From the NCBI RefSeq assembly GCF_023700755.1, contig NZ_JAMKOJ010000002.1, positions 126,329 through 190,328 of the forward strand: 64,000 nucleotides of DNA, in the 5' to 3' direction. Every line of letters starts with the position of its first letter. The first letter of the stretch is position 1. Positions 9,107 to 18,328 of the stretch are shown here, in pieces. Source of the stretch: Allorhizobium sonneratiae. GTDB taxonomy: Bacteria > Pseudomonadota > Alphaproteobacteria > Rhizobiales > Rhizobiaceae. The notes below the pieces were generated by a model, which was not told the DNA's origin, searched no databases, and saw nothing but the letters and a program-made list of their open reading frames with translations. A program made the translations under genes and the position numbers.

Positions 9107-9841
9107 TCAGCTGCTGCCGCCAAGCGTCTTGATCGCCTCGCCGAGACTGTCTTCAGACTGGCCCATGCTGGCTGAAATGCTTTCAAAGGCACGGCTGACC
9201 TTGATCAGCTCGGTCATTTCCTTGATGCCATTGACATTCGATTGTTCGAGATAGCCCTGCTTGATCTGCACCGAGCTATCATCGACCACGGCCTGCGGCG
9301 CCTGCGTGGTCTTGATGCCGCTGTTGTCGTAGCGCAGATAGCCTTGAGAGATATCGGCGCGGAACATACCGATCTGGCCGACATTGCGACCGTTCTGGGT
9401 GATGGTGCCGTCCGAACCCACCTGCGGCTCACCGCCTTGCGGATCAAGCTGGATCGGTGCGCCGCCCGTATCAAGCACCGGATAACCACGCACCGTGACC
9501 AACTGACCGTTTGCGGTCATATTGAAGCGCCCGTCGCGCGTCAGCACCTCGCCAGCCGGCGTCTGCATGGCAAACCAGGCATTGCCCTTGACGGCGAAAT
9601 CGAGATTATTGCCGGTTTCCTGGATTTCGCCGGTTTCGGTCGACAGATAGTCGTTGCCCTGCGAGACGAAGGCGACCTTGGCGTTGAGATCGTTGCCGGT
9701 GCGGGCAACAACCTCGTCGAATTTGACCTCGGTGGCACGAAAGCCAACCGTATTCACATTGGCCATATTGTCGGCAATGGTTGTCAGACGCTTGTCGAGG
9801 GCGCGTTGCGCCGACAAGGATACATACATGCCTGATTGCAT
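9107..9841 (-). CDS. flgF: Flagellar rod protein FlgF
   Basis: Proximal/distal rod subunit. The 244-residue product begins MQSGMYVSLSAQRALDKRLT and has the rod motif ADNMANVNTVGFRATEVKFD plus a C-terminal ESISASMGQSEDSLGEAI helix. It is the first gene of the flgF-fliI-membrane protein operon and is divergent from motA across a 595-base gap. Confidence 0.96.
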   Translation of the reverse strand: MQSGMYVSLSAQRALDKRLTTIADNMANVNTVGFRATEVKFDEVVARTGNDLNAKVAFVSQGNDYLSTETGEIQETGNNLDFAVKGNAWFAMQTPAGEVLTRDGRFNMTANGQLVTVRGYPVLDTGGAPIQLDPQGGEPQVGSDGTITQNGRNVGQIGMFRADISQGYLRYDNSGIKTTQAPQAVVDDSSVQIKQGYLEQSNVNGIKEMTELIKVSRAFESISASMGQSEDSLGEAIKTLGGSS

Positions 9842-10436
9842 GGCATTTCCTTCCGAGCCTTGTGCATCACTCCAGCCAAAAGCATCCGCCAGGACTGGAA
9901 AATCGATGCATCAACAAAGGTGAGTGCACGCAAACGGGAATTGAGAAATGCGTCCGTGCACAGGTGTCGGTTCGGGACCAGCAGGCCTGACGCTTGCCGC
10001 AACCGCCTTTCAGGAACAGGATCATCCAGCCTTTCGGGGGTATCATGCGGACCGTCACGGTTGCTCGCCTCCATCATGGAACGTGGTTTACCGTTTGAGG
10101 CTCAAGGCCCGGTCCTTGAAGACCGCGCTTCGAGCCCTTGTTTTCAAAGCCGAGGCACAAGACCGGAGCCGGTCCAGCAGCAGCATGACTTCACTCATGC
10201 GCGATGGGGCTTGTGCGAAGCTTTACCCTTGAGGCGACACAAACAGGCAGCCAGCGGACCGCAGCCGGACGGACATCCGATTTCATTGAATTCGTTAGCT
10301 TTTTAGAAAATAAACGTTTCTACGCTTTCGCGGAGGGTGCACGGATGGCCAAAGGAAATCCGTTTCTCGACAGCCTCACACAAGCCAGACTGCCTATCGG
10401 TTGCGATGAGACGTAACGTGCGGATGTAGGCGCAAC
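9842..10436. other. Divergent intergenic region flgF/motA
   Basis: A 595-base stretch without a convincing gene. Reading frames here are short, basic and without a ribosome site. The most AT-rich part (about 10285-10325) lies 110-150 bases before motA and is the likely motA promoter area; the flgF promoter should be near 9842-9950. Confidence 0.5.
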
Positions 10437-11312
10437 ATGATCATCTTAATTGGATTTGTCATCATCATGGGCAGCGTGCTTGGCGGATATATGGCCGAGC
10501 ACGGACCGATCGAGCGGCTGTTTCAGCCCTTCGAGCTGCTGATCATCGGCGGCGCAGGCGTTGGCACCTTTGTCATGTCCAACAACATCAAGGTGGTGAA
10601 GGATTCCGGCAAGGCACTGGCCGAAGCCTTCGGCAACAAGGTGCCGAAGGAGCGAAACTATCTCGACGTGCTCGGCGTGCTCTATTCGCTGATGCGGGAT
10701 CTGCGCACGAAATCGCGCAACGAGATCGAGGCCCATATCGACAATCCCGAGGAATCCTCGATTTTCCAGACGGCGCCGACCGTGCTGAAAAACAAGGAGC
10801 TGACCTCCTTCATCTGCGACTATGTCCGCCTGATCATCATCGGCAATGCCAGAAGCCATGAGATCGAAGCGTTGATGGACGAGGAAATCAACACCATCCT
10901 CACCGACAAGATGAAGCCCTATCACCAGATCACCGCCGTCGGCGACGCCTTTCCGGCCATCGGTATCATCGCCGCCGTTCTCGGCGTCATCAAGGCGCTG
11001 AGCTTCATCAACGAGCCGCCGGACGTGCTGGGTGAGCTGATCGGCGCGGCGCTCGTCGGCACCATGCTCGGCATTCTTCTGTCCTACTGCCTCGTCAACC
11101 CGCTCTGCTCGCAGATCAAGATCGTCCGCACCAAGCAGCACCGCCTCTACATCGTGGTGAAACAGGCCCTGCTCGCCTATATGAACGGCTCCGTGCCGCA
11201 GGTGGCGCTGGAATATGGCCGCAAGACCATTTCCTCCTATGAGCGGCCCTCGATCGATGCCGTCGAACAGGAAATGATGAATCCCGGCGGCGGTGGCGAG
11301 AAGGCGGCCTGA
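10437..11312 (+). CDS. motA: Flagellar stator protein MotA
   Basis: Proton-conducting stator subunit of the inner membrane. The 291-residue product has the N-terminal helix [20 protein letters not shown], the segment with [13 protein letters not shown], the cytoplasmic loop with [13 protein letters not shown] and the conserved pair of helices with [19 protein letters not shown] and [16 protein letters not shown]. No motB follows; in rhizobia motB lies elsewhere with motC. It leads the motA-fliM-fliN-fliG operon. Confidence 0.97.
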   Translation: MIILIGFVIIMGSVLGGYMAEHGPIERLFQPFELLIIGGAGVGTFVMSNNIKVVKDSGKALAEAFGNKVPKERNYLDVLGVLYSLMRDLRTKSRNEIEAHIDNPEESSIFQTAPTVLKNKELTSFICDYVRLIIIGNARSHEIEALMDEEINTILTDKMKPYHQITAVGDAFPAIGIIAAVLGVIKALSFINEPPDVLGELIGAALVGTMLGILLSYCLVNPLCSQIKIVRTKQHRLYIVVKQALLAYMNGSVPQVALEYGRKTISSYERPSIDAVEQEMMNPGGGGEKAA

Positions 11313-11314
11313 TC

Positions 11315-12262
11315 ATGAGCACCGAAACGCAAACCAAACCGCATACCATGGATCACGCCCTGCTGGCCCGGCTGACCGGCGGACTCGGCGACCGCAAGAC
11401 GGTGGAAAAGCTGTGCCAGGACTTTGGCCAGCTTTACAGCGAATTCCTGCCGGACGTGTTTCACAGCGAAACCAACCTGAGCATCGAGGTCGGCTATCTT
11501 GGCCATGCAAGCGGGCTGATGAGTGAGCTGATTGCCGGTCTCGGCGATCATTACGCACTGGCCGACACATCGCTGCGCAACTGGTCGCCGAATTTCGTCA
11601 TGGCCTGTGGCAACGGCTTCATCATCACCCTGATGGAAAACCTGCTCGGCGCCCTGCCGGAATTCATCGCGCCGCCGGTTGCCCGCCCTCTCTCGGCCAT
11701 CGAACTCGATCTCGCCGTCATGGTGTTCGAGCGCATCGCCAACGTTTTGCGCTCCGGCGTCAATGCGCCGGGCGGCTTCGAACCGATCTCAGAGCGTCCG
11801 CACAATGCCAGCCAGCGTCCGCAACCGGCCAAGGACCATGTCGATGAATTCGGCGCGCTGATCAAGCTCAGCATCACGCTCGGCAAGATCACCTCCGATT
11901 TCGCCCTGATCATTCCGCAAAAGGCCCTGCTGAAAACCAGGGTCACGATGCCGAAATCCAAGGGACAGACCTCGCGTATTCGCAAGGAATGGGCCGAACA
12001 GCTGGCCGAACAGGTGCGCAAGAGCCAGGTGACACTGGAGGCGCGGATTTTTCTGCAATCTCTCAGGCTCGACACCATCTCCCGTCTGGCGCCCGGCGAT
12101 GTGATCCCCTTCATGGACAAGGGCGATGTGACGGTCAATGTCAGCGCCAACGGCAAGGAACTTTACAGCTGCGATTTCGGTCGCGCTGGCGAACGTTACA
12201 CCGTCAGGGTCAAATCGACACACAGCAGCGATGATGAGCTTTTGCGCCATCTGATGAAATAA
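11315..12262 (+). CDS. fliM: Flagellar motor switch protein FliM
   Basis: C-ring protein that binds phosphorylated CheY and contacts FliG and FliN. The 315-residue product has a divergent N-terminus, a CheC-like middle domain (GGLGDRKTVEKLCQDFGQ onward, with MACGNGFIITLMENLLG) and a C-terminal SpoA domain (SLRLDTISRLAPGDVIPFMD). It starts 2 bases after the motA stop. Sequence divergence from enteric FliM is usual for rhizobia. Confidence 0.9.
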   Translation: MSTETQTKPHTMDHALLARLTGGLGDRKTVEKLCQDFGQLYSEFLPDVFHSETNLSIEVGYLGHASGLMSELIAGLGDHYALADTSLRNWSPNFVMACGNGFIITLMENLLGALPEFIAPPVARPLSAIELDLAVMVFERIANVLRSGVNAPGGFEPISERPHNASQRPQPAKDHVDEFGALIKLSITLGKITSDFALIIPQKALLKTRVTMPKSKGQTSRIRKEWAEQLAEQVRKSQVTLEARIFLQSLRLDTISRLAPGDVIPFMDKGDVTVNVSANGKELYSCDFGRAGERYTVRVKSTHSSDDELLRHLMK

Positions 12263-12325
12263 TGGAATTGCGGCAGTGCACCAGCACTGCAGGTTGAGGC
12301 AAGTTTCAACAGGAATAATGATTGC

Positions 12326-12928
12326 ATGGCAACGAAAAAGACCCCCACTCCGGATCTCGATCCGCTGGACATTTCAGCAGGTGAAAATGACCTTGATCAG
12401 GCCATCGACAACCTGCGTGGCGTTTTGAAAAGCGATAGTGACGGCACAATGCCCGATATGGGCTCGGATTTCGGCTCCGATATCGGCGGCGATTTCGGTG
12501 AGGCGACCAGCGGCGGCCTTTCCGGCATGGACACGGATTTTGCCGCCTCTTCCGGCTCCGACTTCGGCGGCGGCGATTTCGGCAGCTCCGACTTCGGCGG
12601 CGCCATGGGCGGTTCGGATTTCGGCGGCGACAGTTTCTCATCGGCGGCAACACCGGCCCCGGGCAGCGCACTCAACGCCAATCTCGACATGATCATGGAC
12701 ATCCCGATCGATGTGCAGATCGTACTCGGTTCCAGCCGGATGCAGGTTTCGGCCTTGATGAATCTCGAAGAAGGCGCGATCATTGCATTGGACAAAAAGA
12801 TCGGTGAGCCTGTGGAGATTATGGTAAACGGTCGACGGATCGCCCGCGGAGAGATTACTGTTCTCGAAAATGATGATACACGATTCGGTGTGAAATTGAT
12901 CGAAGTAATGGGCAGCAAGGCGTCCTGA
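12326..12928 (+). CDS. fliN: Flagellar motor switch protein FliN with SDFG-repeat N-terminus
   Basis: C-ring subunit. The C-terminal SpoA domain (about 120-198: [20 protein letters not shown], then [20 protein letters not shown]) is clear. The 200-residue length exceeds the usual 90-140 because residues about 45-105 form a low-complexity Gly/Asp/Ser/Phe tract with SDFG-type units repeated at least five times. The tract may be a flexible, acidic tether. It lies between fliM and fliG. Confidence 0.93.
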   Translation: MATKKTPTPDLDPLDISAGENDLDQAIDNLRGVLKSDSDGTMPDMGSDFGSDIGGDFGEATSGGLSGMDTDFAASSGSDFGGGDFGSSDFGGAMGGSDFGGDSFSSAATPAPGSALNANLDMIMDIPIDVQIVLGSSRMQVSALMNLEEGAIIALDKKIGEPVEIMVNGRRIARGEITVLENDDTRFGVKLIEVMGSKAS

Positions 12929-12956
12929 CCCTGTTTCGGGCCAGAGAGGGAAGACC

Positions 12957-14027
12957 ATGATGGACTTTGACGATTTCGGCGGCTCCGCCGTGGACAAGCC
13001 CTTAAGCCAGGCAGACAAGGCAGCCGCGGTGCTGCTTGCCATGGGCAAGGGTGTTGCCGGCAAGCTGCTGAAATATTTTACTCAGGCGGAGTTGCAGACC
13101 CTCATTCAGTCGGCCCAGACCTTGCGCACTATTCCGCCGGACGAACTGGCGGATCTCGTCAATGAATTCGAAGACCTGTTCACCGAAGGTGCAGGCCTGA
13201 TGGACAATGCCAAAGCCATTGAGGAAATTCTCGAGGAAGGCCTGACGCCGGAAGAGGTGGATGGGCTTCTCGGCCGACGCACAGCATTCCAGTCCTACGA
13301 AACGTCGATCTGGGACCGGCTGCAGGATGCCGAACCCGATTTCATCGCCGCCTTCCTGCTCAAGGAACATCCGCAGACCATCGCCTATATCCTGTCGATG
13401 CTGCCCTCGTCTTTTGGCGCAAAAGTGCTGATCAAGCTGCCCGACAACCGACGGGCCGACATCATGAACCGTACGGTCAACCTGAAGAATGTCAGCCCTC
13501 AGGCCGCTCAGATCATCGAAAACCGGGTCATCGAGCTGATCAACGAGATCGAGGCGGAGAAGAATTCCACCGGAACGGCCAAGGTAGCCGAACTGATGAA
13601 CGAGCTGGAAAAGCCGCAGGTGGATACACTGCTCGATTCGCTGGAAACGATCAGCAAGGAATCGGCAACCAAGGTGCGCCCGAAGATCTTCCTGTTCGAA
13701 GATCTGCTGGCTATGCCGCAGCGCAGCCGTGTCATGCTGTTCAACGATATTTCCGGCGATATCATCACAATGGCGCTGCGCGGTGCGCCGGGCGACATCC
13801 GCGAAAGCGTGCTTTCCTCCATCAGCCCGCGCTCGCGCCGCATGATCGAATCCGACCTGCAGTCCGGCACAACCGGGGTCAATCCGCGCGAGATTGCCAT
13901 GGCGCGGCGCGCCATTGCCCAGGAAGCCATCCGACTTGCCAATACCGGACAGATCCAGCTCAAGGATCCCGCAACCGAAAAAGCCAAAGAGGGGGGCGAA
14001 GCCGGCAGCAGCGATGCCGCCGCCTGA
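12957..14027 (+). CDS. fliG: Flagellar motor switch protein FliG
   Basis: Rotor protein that contacts MotA and generates torque. The 356-residue product has the N-terminal domain after LSQADKAAAVLLAMGKGVAG, the middle domain with KEHPQTIAYILSMLPSSFGA, and the C-terminal domain with FLFEDLLAMPQRSRVMLFND and the charged ridge helix. Ribosome site GAGGG lies 9 bases before the ATG; a second ATG follows at once (12960). Confidence 0.97.
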   Translation: MMDFDDFGGSAVDKPLSQADKAAAVLLAMGKGVAGKLLKYFTQAELQTLIQSAQTLRTIPPDELADLVNEFEDLFTEGAGLMDNAKAIEEILEEGLTPEEVDGLLGRRTAFQSYETSIWDRLQDAEPDFIAAFLLKEHPQTIAYILSMLPSSFGAKVLIKLPDNRRADIMNRTVNLKNVSPQAAQIIENRVIELINEIEAEKNSTGTAKVAELMNELEKPQVDTLLDSLETISKESATKVRPKIFLFEDLLAMPQRSRVMLFNDISGDIITMALRGAPGDIRESVLSSISPRSRRMIESDLQSGTTGVNPREIAMARRAIAQEAIRLANTGQIQLKDPATEKAKEGGEAGSSDAAA

Positions 14028-14366
14028 CGGAAGACGCAAGGTCTGGCTGACAGTTGCGTTATGCTGGATATGTTGGATAATCCTCATAAAAGGCCTCATC
14101 GCCATCGATGGGGCCTTTTCGTTATGACGTTCAGGCAGTAGATTTCGGATGCGTCTTATCCGCAAGGCAGGCCTTGTCTTGCGGCTGCTCGCTTACAGCC
14201 GCATGTGCGTTATCAAAGGCATTATGCTGTAATACGTTACATCTGCTGCATACTGCTCTCCTTAAATACCATCGGGTTTAAGGGATTTTGCGGCACATCG
14301 TCTTGAAGCCACCATCCGGTTGCGCCAAAAGACCCGTCAGAACAGCTCTCTTCGCAAGGATCGCCC
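14028..14366. other. fliG-flhB intergenic region
   Basis: Contains the fliG-side terminator at 14088-14119, then about 245 bases without a gene. The spacing implies that flhB has its own promoter, probably in the AT-richer part 14215-14285. Confidence 0.5.
14088..14119 (+). terminator. Intrinsic terminator after fliG
   Basis: Bases 14088-14101 pair with 14106-14119 (14 bp with one G-T wobble) around a CCAT loop; the stem ends in a TTTT run. It closes the motA-fliM-fliN-fliG operon. Confidence 0.85.
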
Positions 14367-15452
14367 ATGGCCGAGGAAGACGATCAGGACAGCAAAACCG
14401 AAGAGCCGACCGAGAAAAAAATTCGCGACGCCATCGAAAAAGGCAATATTCCCATGTCGCGGGAGGCGCCGCTTTTTACGGCGATGCTGGCCTTTTATAT
14501 CTATTTCATCTTCTTCCTGCCCAATGGCGTGAAGACCATGACCGGCACGCTGAAGGATCTGTTCGAAAAACCCGATCAGTGGCAGCTCGAAACCGGACCC
14601 GACGTGATGTCGCTGTTCATCCATCTCGGCTGGTCGATGGCCGCCCTTCTCACACCCATGCTGTTGTTGACCATGCTCTTCGGGCTGGCGCAATCCTTTG
14701 CCCAGCACATGCCGTCCTTCGTGCTGGACCGAATTGCGCCGAAAGCCTCACGCCTGTCCTTTTCCGGCGGCATTGCCCGGCTGTTCTCCGTGCCCGGCAT
14801 TGTCGATTTCGGCAAGTCGCTGTTCAAGATCATCATCGTCTCGATCATCATGGTCGTGACGCTGCGCGGCCAGTATTTCGGCACGCTCAATGCGATGTTT
14901 TCCGATCCTCAGGTGATTTTCGTCAAGCTTAACGACATCATCCGCGAAATGTTGATCGTGGTACTGATGTCCACCGGCATCCTGACTGCCGTCGATGTGG
15001 TCTGGACCCGCTATAACTGGCATCAGAAACTGCGCATGACCAAGCAGGAGGTCAAGGAAGAGCACAAGCAGTCGCAAGGCGATCCGATCGTCAAGGCCCG
15101 TCAGCGTTCGGCCCAGCGCGACCAGGCACGGCGGCGCATGATCGCCAATGTGCCGCGCGCCACCATGGTGATCACCAATCCGACTCACTTTGCCGTAGCC
15201 CTGCGTTATGTGCGCGAAGAGATGGAAGCGCCAACCGTGATTGCCAAGGGCCAGGATCTGATCGCACTGAAGATCCGCGAAGTGGCGGAAGAAAACAATA
15301 TTCCGATTTTCGAGGATCCGCCGCTCGCACGCTCCATGTTTGCGCAAGTCTCCGTGGATAGTGTCATCCCACCAGTATTCTACAAGGCCGTCGCAGAACT
15401 GGTTCAGCGAATCTTTGCTGCGGAGGCCAAGAAAAAGAGGCGGCTAAAATAG
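14367..15452 (+). CDS. flhB: Flagellar export gate/specificity switch protein FlhB
   Basis: Membrane protein of the flagellar type III export gate. The 361-residue product has the acidic N-terminus with TEEPTEKKIRDAIEKG, four membrane spans between about 35 and 215, and the cytoplasmic autocleavage motif NPTH at about 271-274. Cleavage there switches export from rod/hook to filament subunits. A small gene follows 5 bases later. Confidence 0.98.
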   Translation: MAEEDDQDSKTEEPTEKKIRDAIEKGNIPMSREAPLFTAMLAFYIYFIFFLPNGVKTMTGTLKDLFEKPDQWQLETGPDVMSLFIHLGWSMAALLTPMLLLTMLFGLAQSFAQHMPSFVLDRIAPKASRLSFSGGIARLFSVPGIVDFGKSLFKIIIVSIIMVVTLRGQYFGTLNAMFSDPQVIFVKLNDIIREMLIVVLMSTGILTAVDVVWTRYNWHQKLRMTKQEVKEEHKQSQGDPIVKARQRSAQRDQARRRMIANVPRATMVITNPTHFAVALRYVREEMEAPTVIAKGQDLIALKIREVAEENNIPIFEDPPLARSMFAQVSVDSVIPPVFYKAVAELVQRIFAAEAKKKRRLK

Positions 15453-15457
15453 ATAAC

Positions 15458-15901
15458 ATGAAAAAATGCGAATATACTACTGAACGCGAGAAAATTGTTG
15501 CCGAAGCGATTAGCCCCGTTGCCTCTGAACTGCGCCTGCTGGATGCGGCAGATCTGATTTCTCTTATTCGGCTGGAATTTTTCGGCAATCTCTCAGATCT
15601 TGTCTCCTCGGCGGCGGAATTATACTTTCACCCCGGCACGGTCAATTTCGGCGCCGGCGGCTCTTACAAGCTGGATTGGGGTGAAGTGCCGGAAGTGGTG
15701 CTCGATCTGGAAATCAAGCCGCAGGATATCACCATCTACGCGCAACTGACGCTTTCGGCCGATTATGCCGGTCTGGAGATCAACCATATCGCCTTCCAGA
15801 ATCCGGCCGCCGATCCGGATCAGAATACAGCGCTTTTGATGCGCAATCTGCATATGGCACGGTTCCAGCCCAATCTACCGGCCCAGAGTTTCGCCGCTTG
15901 A
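15458..15901 (+). CDS. Conserved protein downstream of flhB, unknown function
   Basis: I do not recognise a named family. The 147-residue product is soluble, with an N-terminal helix region (ASELRLLDAADLISLIRLEF) and a beta-rich middle containing DLEIKPQDITIYAQLTLSAD. The start lies 5 bases after flhB with a weak ribosome site, so it is probably co-transcribed with flhB and may have a role in export or motility; this is inference from position only. Confidence 0.7.
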   Translation: MKKCEYTTEREKIVAEAISPVASELRLLDAADLISLIRLEFFGNLSDLVSSAAELYFHPGTVNFGAGGSYKLDWGEVPEVVLDLEIKPQDITIYAQLTLSADYAGLEINHIAFQNPAADPDQNTALLMRNLHMARFQPNLPAQSFAA

Positions 15902-15919
15902 CGGCAACTGCCATGAAAA

Positions 15920-15973
15920 ATGGCTCCTACAGCACCGTGCGTTGTGTAAAACGCACGGTGCTGTAGGAGCCAT
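15920..15973. repeat. 24-bp perfect hairpin between convergent genes
   Basis: Bases 15920-15943 are exactly complementary to 15950-15973, with a 6-base loop. The right arm abuts the stop codon of the minus-strand gene ending at 15973. Position suggests a shared bidirectional terminator, but there is no T-run on either side. Confidence 0.75.
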
Positions 15974-16902
15974 CACCATCTCTGTCGGGGGAACAGAAAC
16001 AGGCCATCATAGGGGCGAAAGCGCGAGGCCTTGGTGAAAAACGCCCTTGTCTGCTGTTCCAGCACACCGTCATCCTCCACCATCATCATCACATTATAGC
16101 GGGCGTGCCCGGCAAATTCCTTTTGCAGGGACAGGGATATTCCGAATCGGTGGCTTTCCACCGACTGAAATCGCAAAAGGCGCTCGAAATCCGGATCGAA
16201 ATCTTGCCAGCCGAATCGCTTCAACAGATCGATCGCCTTGCGATAAAACGTCATGACCTCGCCATTGCCCTGAGGTTCGATGATTTTCAGCCGTACCTGC
16301 ATGATCACACCGGCCGCATCGCCTTTGACCATAATGAAAAATGAGGGCGCATCCTCATCTGGATGAGCAACCGGAAAGCTTTTTTCAAAGAAACATTCAT
16401 GATCCTGCTGATTGAAGGGATTTTTCTTCCAGCCTTCATTCACCATGCCCTCCGATTGCATCCGCTTACACAGAACCGGTCCTGTTATCGGCATATCCCG
16501 GACAAAGGCGCTGGTCTGCAAAATATCAGGCATCTCGAAAAACGGGGCTGGCAGAAAAATCCTTGTCTCTGGCCGTGTCTCTGGCCGCGGATGCCTCTGC
16601 AAAATATGGGGCTGCGCTCTGACGGTTTCGTCAGCAACCGTCATCTGCCGGGAAAACCCGGTGCGAAAATGGCTGAGGCTGCTGCGCTCAAGGGAAAACA
16701 GCAGGGCTGCGGCAATGGTCAGACAAAAGGCAGCCACGATCCCGGCGAAAACAAGCCGTCCCCGGCGACGTTGCCGGCGCGCTGCATGCTGCGCATCGAC
16801 GGTGGAGGGCCTTGCTTTTGGCCGATGCTGACGCATGGCTTCGATCTTTCTTTTCAAACGCCCATCCCAAATGCTGCGCGATGAGACAACACGCGCCAGC
16901 AT
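15973..16902 (-). CDS. Membrane-anchored protein of unknown function (possibly DUF6030-like)
   Basis: The 309-residue product has a strongly basic N-terminus (RRQRRRGR at about 43-50), one membrane span at about 52-70 (VFAGIVAAFCLTIAAALLF) and a long extracytoplasmic domain. The segment with MPITGPVLCKRMQSEGM and a Cys at about 170 (DHECFFEK) suggest a structured periplasmic domain with a disulfide. It resembles an uncharacterised Rhizobiales family from memory; no function can be stated. It faces the flhB operon convergently. Confidence 0.75.
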   Translation of the reverse strand: MLARVVSSRSIWDGRLKRKIEAMRQHRPKARPSTVDAQHAARRQRRRGRLVFAGIVAAFCLTIAAALLFSLERSSLSHFRTGFSRQMTVADETVRAQPHILQRHPRPETRPETRIFLPAPFFEMPDILQTSAFVRDMPITGPVLCKRMQSEGMVNEGWKKNPFNQQDHECFFEKSFPVAHPDEDAPSFFIMVKGDAAGVIMQVRLKIIEPQGNGEVMTFYRKAIDLLKRFGWQDFDPDFERLLRFQSVESHRFGISLSLQKEFAGHARYNVMMMVEDDGVLEQQTRAFFTKASRFRPYDGLFLFPRQRW

Positions 16903-17178
16903 GGCATCTCTGTCAGCTCATTCCGTTTCACAACGCGCACCACACATCTATGGCAAGCATATCCACGAAATCTGAACAAGGAGAAAAACCGTCACGAAAG
17001 CGTCATGCTACAATCATGTAACTGTCATGTCATGCCCCTAGATATCGGGGGGAATTTGGCAGGGTCAGGCAGGATTTTCATCCTGCTGCTGCAGCTTGTC
17101 CAATCATCCCACAATCGAAGGGCAGCCTTAGCTTTTGTTTCAGCCGGCTTGCCTCTGTCCGCGCTCTGGAGACCGCCG

Positions 17179-18324
17179 ATGAAACGCCGTACCTTCCTTG
17201 CCGCCGCATCTGCCACTGCAGCTCTGCCTGTCCTGCCGTCCATGGCCTTTGCCGATGACAAGACCATCTCCGTTGTGATTGGTGCTGATTCCAACATTCT
17301 CGATTTCTGGACCAATATCGTGCGTCCGGCCTTTGAGAAGGCCAATCCGGGCCTCAAGGTGAAGGTGGTCAATGCCGGTGATGCCAGTGGTCTTCAGGCC
17401 ATGGCCCAGCGCTCCATGGCGGCACTGGCCAATCATGGCGACCCCAAGATCGACATGTTCGAAGCCTTCGACCCCAATCTTCCCGCCGGCGGGCTGAAGG
17501 CCGGGCTCTGGGTCGATATGAAGACGGCTGGCATTGCCGGTTACGACCATATCAACCCCATGGCATTTCAGGGCGACTACTCCCTGCCCTATCGCGGCTC
17601 GCAGGTGCTGCTTGCCTATGATACGACCAAGCTCAACGCCAAATCCGCGCCGAAGACCTGGGAAACGCTGGTCGCCTGGATCAAGGCCAATCCCGGCCAG
17701 TTCATCTATAACCGTCCCGACAAGGGCGGTTCGGGCGGCAATTTCGTTCGCCGCGCCATTCACGAGGTCAATGGCCGCGATCCGTCGAAATTTACCGTCA
17801 GCAATTATAGCGAAGCCTATGCCGAAAAGACCCTGACGCCCGCCTGGGCGCTGTTGAAAGAGCTTGCGCCGTCGCTTTACGGCAAGGGGTCCTACACTTC
17901 CGGCAACACCCAGTCGATCCAACTTCTCGCCCAGGGTGTCGTCACCATGACGCCGGTCTGGTCGGATCAGATTCTGACCGCCATCAAGCAGGGCGTTCTG
18001 CCGGACACCACCGGCCTCGTACAGCTGACCGATCTGGCATTGTGCGGCGATTTCAACCGCATGATGGTGCTCTCCAACGCACCGAACAAGGACGCGGCCA
18101 TGAAGCTTGCCGGTTTCATGCTGACGCCCGAGATGCAATCGGCTGTCATCACCGAAATCGGCGGTTTCCCCGGCGTGTCGTGGGATTATGTCGCCAAGGA
18201 TCTGCGCGACAAATATGCCGATGTCGTGCCGAAGAGCATCCCGACCTTCCCGAACGGTCCCTGGAATGCTGCGGTCAATGACGGCTGGTATCGCAATGTC
18301 GCCCCCGGTCTGACGCGCGGCTGA
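17179..18324 (+). CDS. ABC transporter periplasmic substrate-binding protein
   Basis: Extracytoplasmic binding protein of the importer encoded by the next three genes. The start is the ATG at 17179 with GGAG 9 bases upstream; a longer frame back to 17005 lacks a site. The product has a Tat/Sec-like signal (MKRRTFLAAASATAALPVLP, Ala cleavage near residue 26), then a two-lobed cluster-D-type fold with PWNAAVNDGWYRNV at the end. It belongs to the broad group that binds iron, polyamines, thiamine or phosphate esters; sequence alone does not name the ligand. The attached phosphodiesterase and facing phosphatase point to a phosphodiester or phosphoester. Confidence 0.88.
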   Translation: MKRRTFLAAASATAALPVLPSMAFADDKTISVVIGADSNILDFWTNIVRPAFEKANPGLKVKVVNAGDASGLQAMAQRSMAALANHGDPKIDMFEAFDPNLPAGGLKAGLWVDMKTAGIAGYDHINPMAFQGDYSLPYRGSQVLLAYDTTKLNAKSAPKTWETLVAWIKANPGQFIYNRPDKGGSGGNFVRRAIHEVNGRDPSKFTVSNYSEAYAEKTLTPAWALLKELAPSLYGKGSYTSGNTQSIQLLAQGVVTMTPVWSDQILTAIKQGVLPDTTGLVQLTDLALCGDFNRMMVLSNAPNKDAAMKLAGFMLTPEMQSAVITEIGGFPGVSWDYVAKDLRDKYADVVPKSIPTFPNGPWNAAVNDGWYRNVAPGLTRG

Positions 18325-18328
18325 GCCA

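Noticed and set aside
9836-10306. Frames of 60-156 codons in the flgF/motA gap
   Set aside because: No ribosome site, no recognisable domain and overlapping alternatives on both strands; treated as non-coding.
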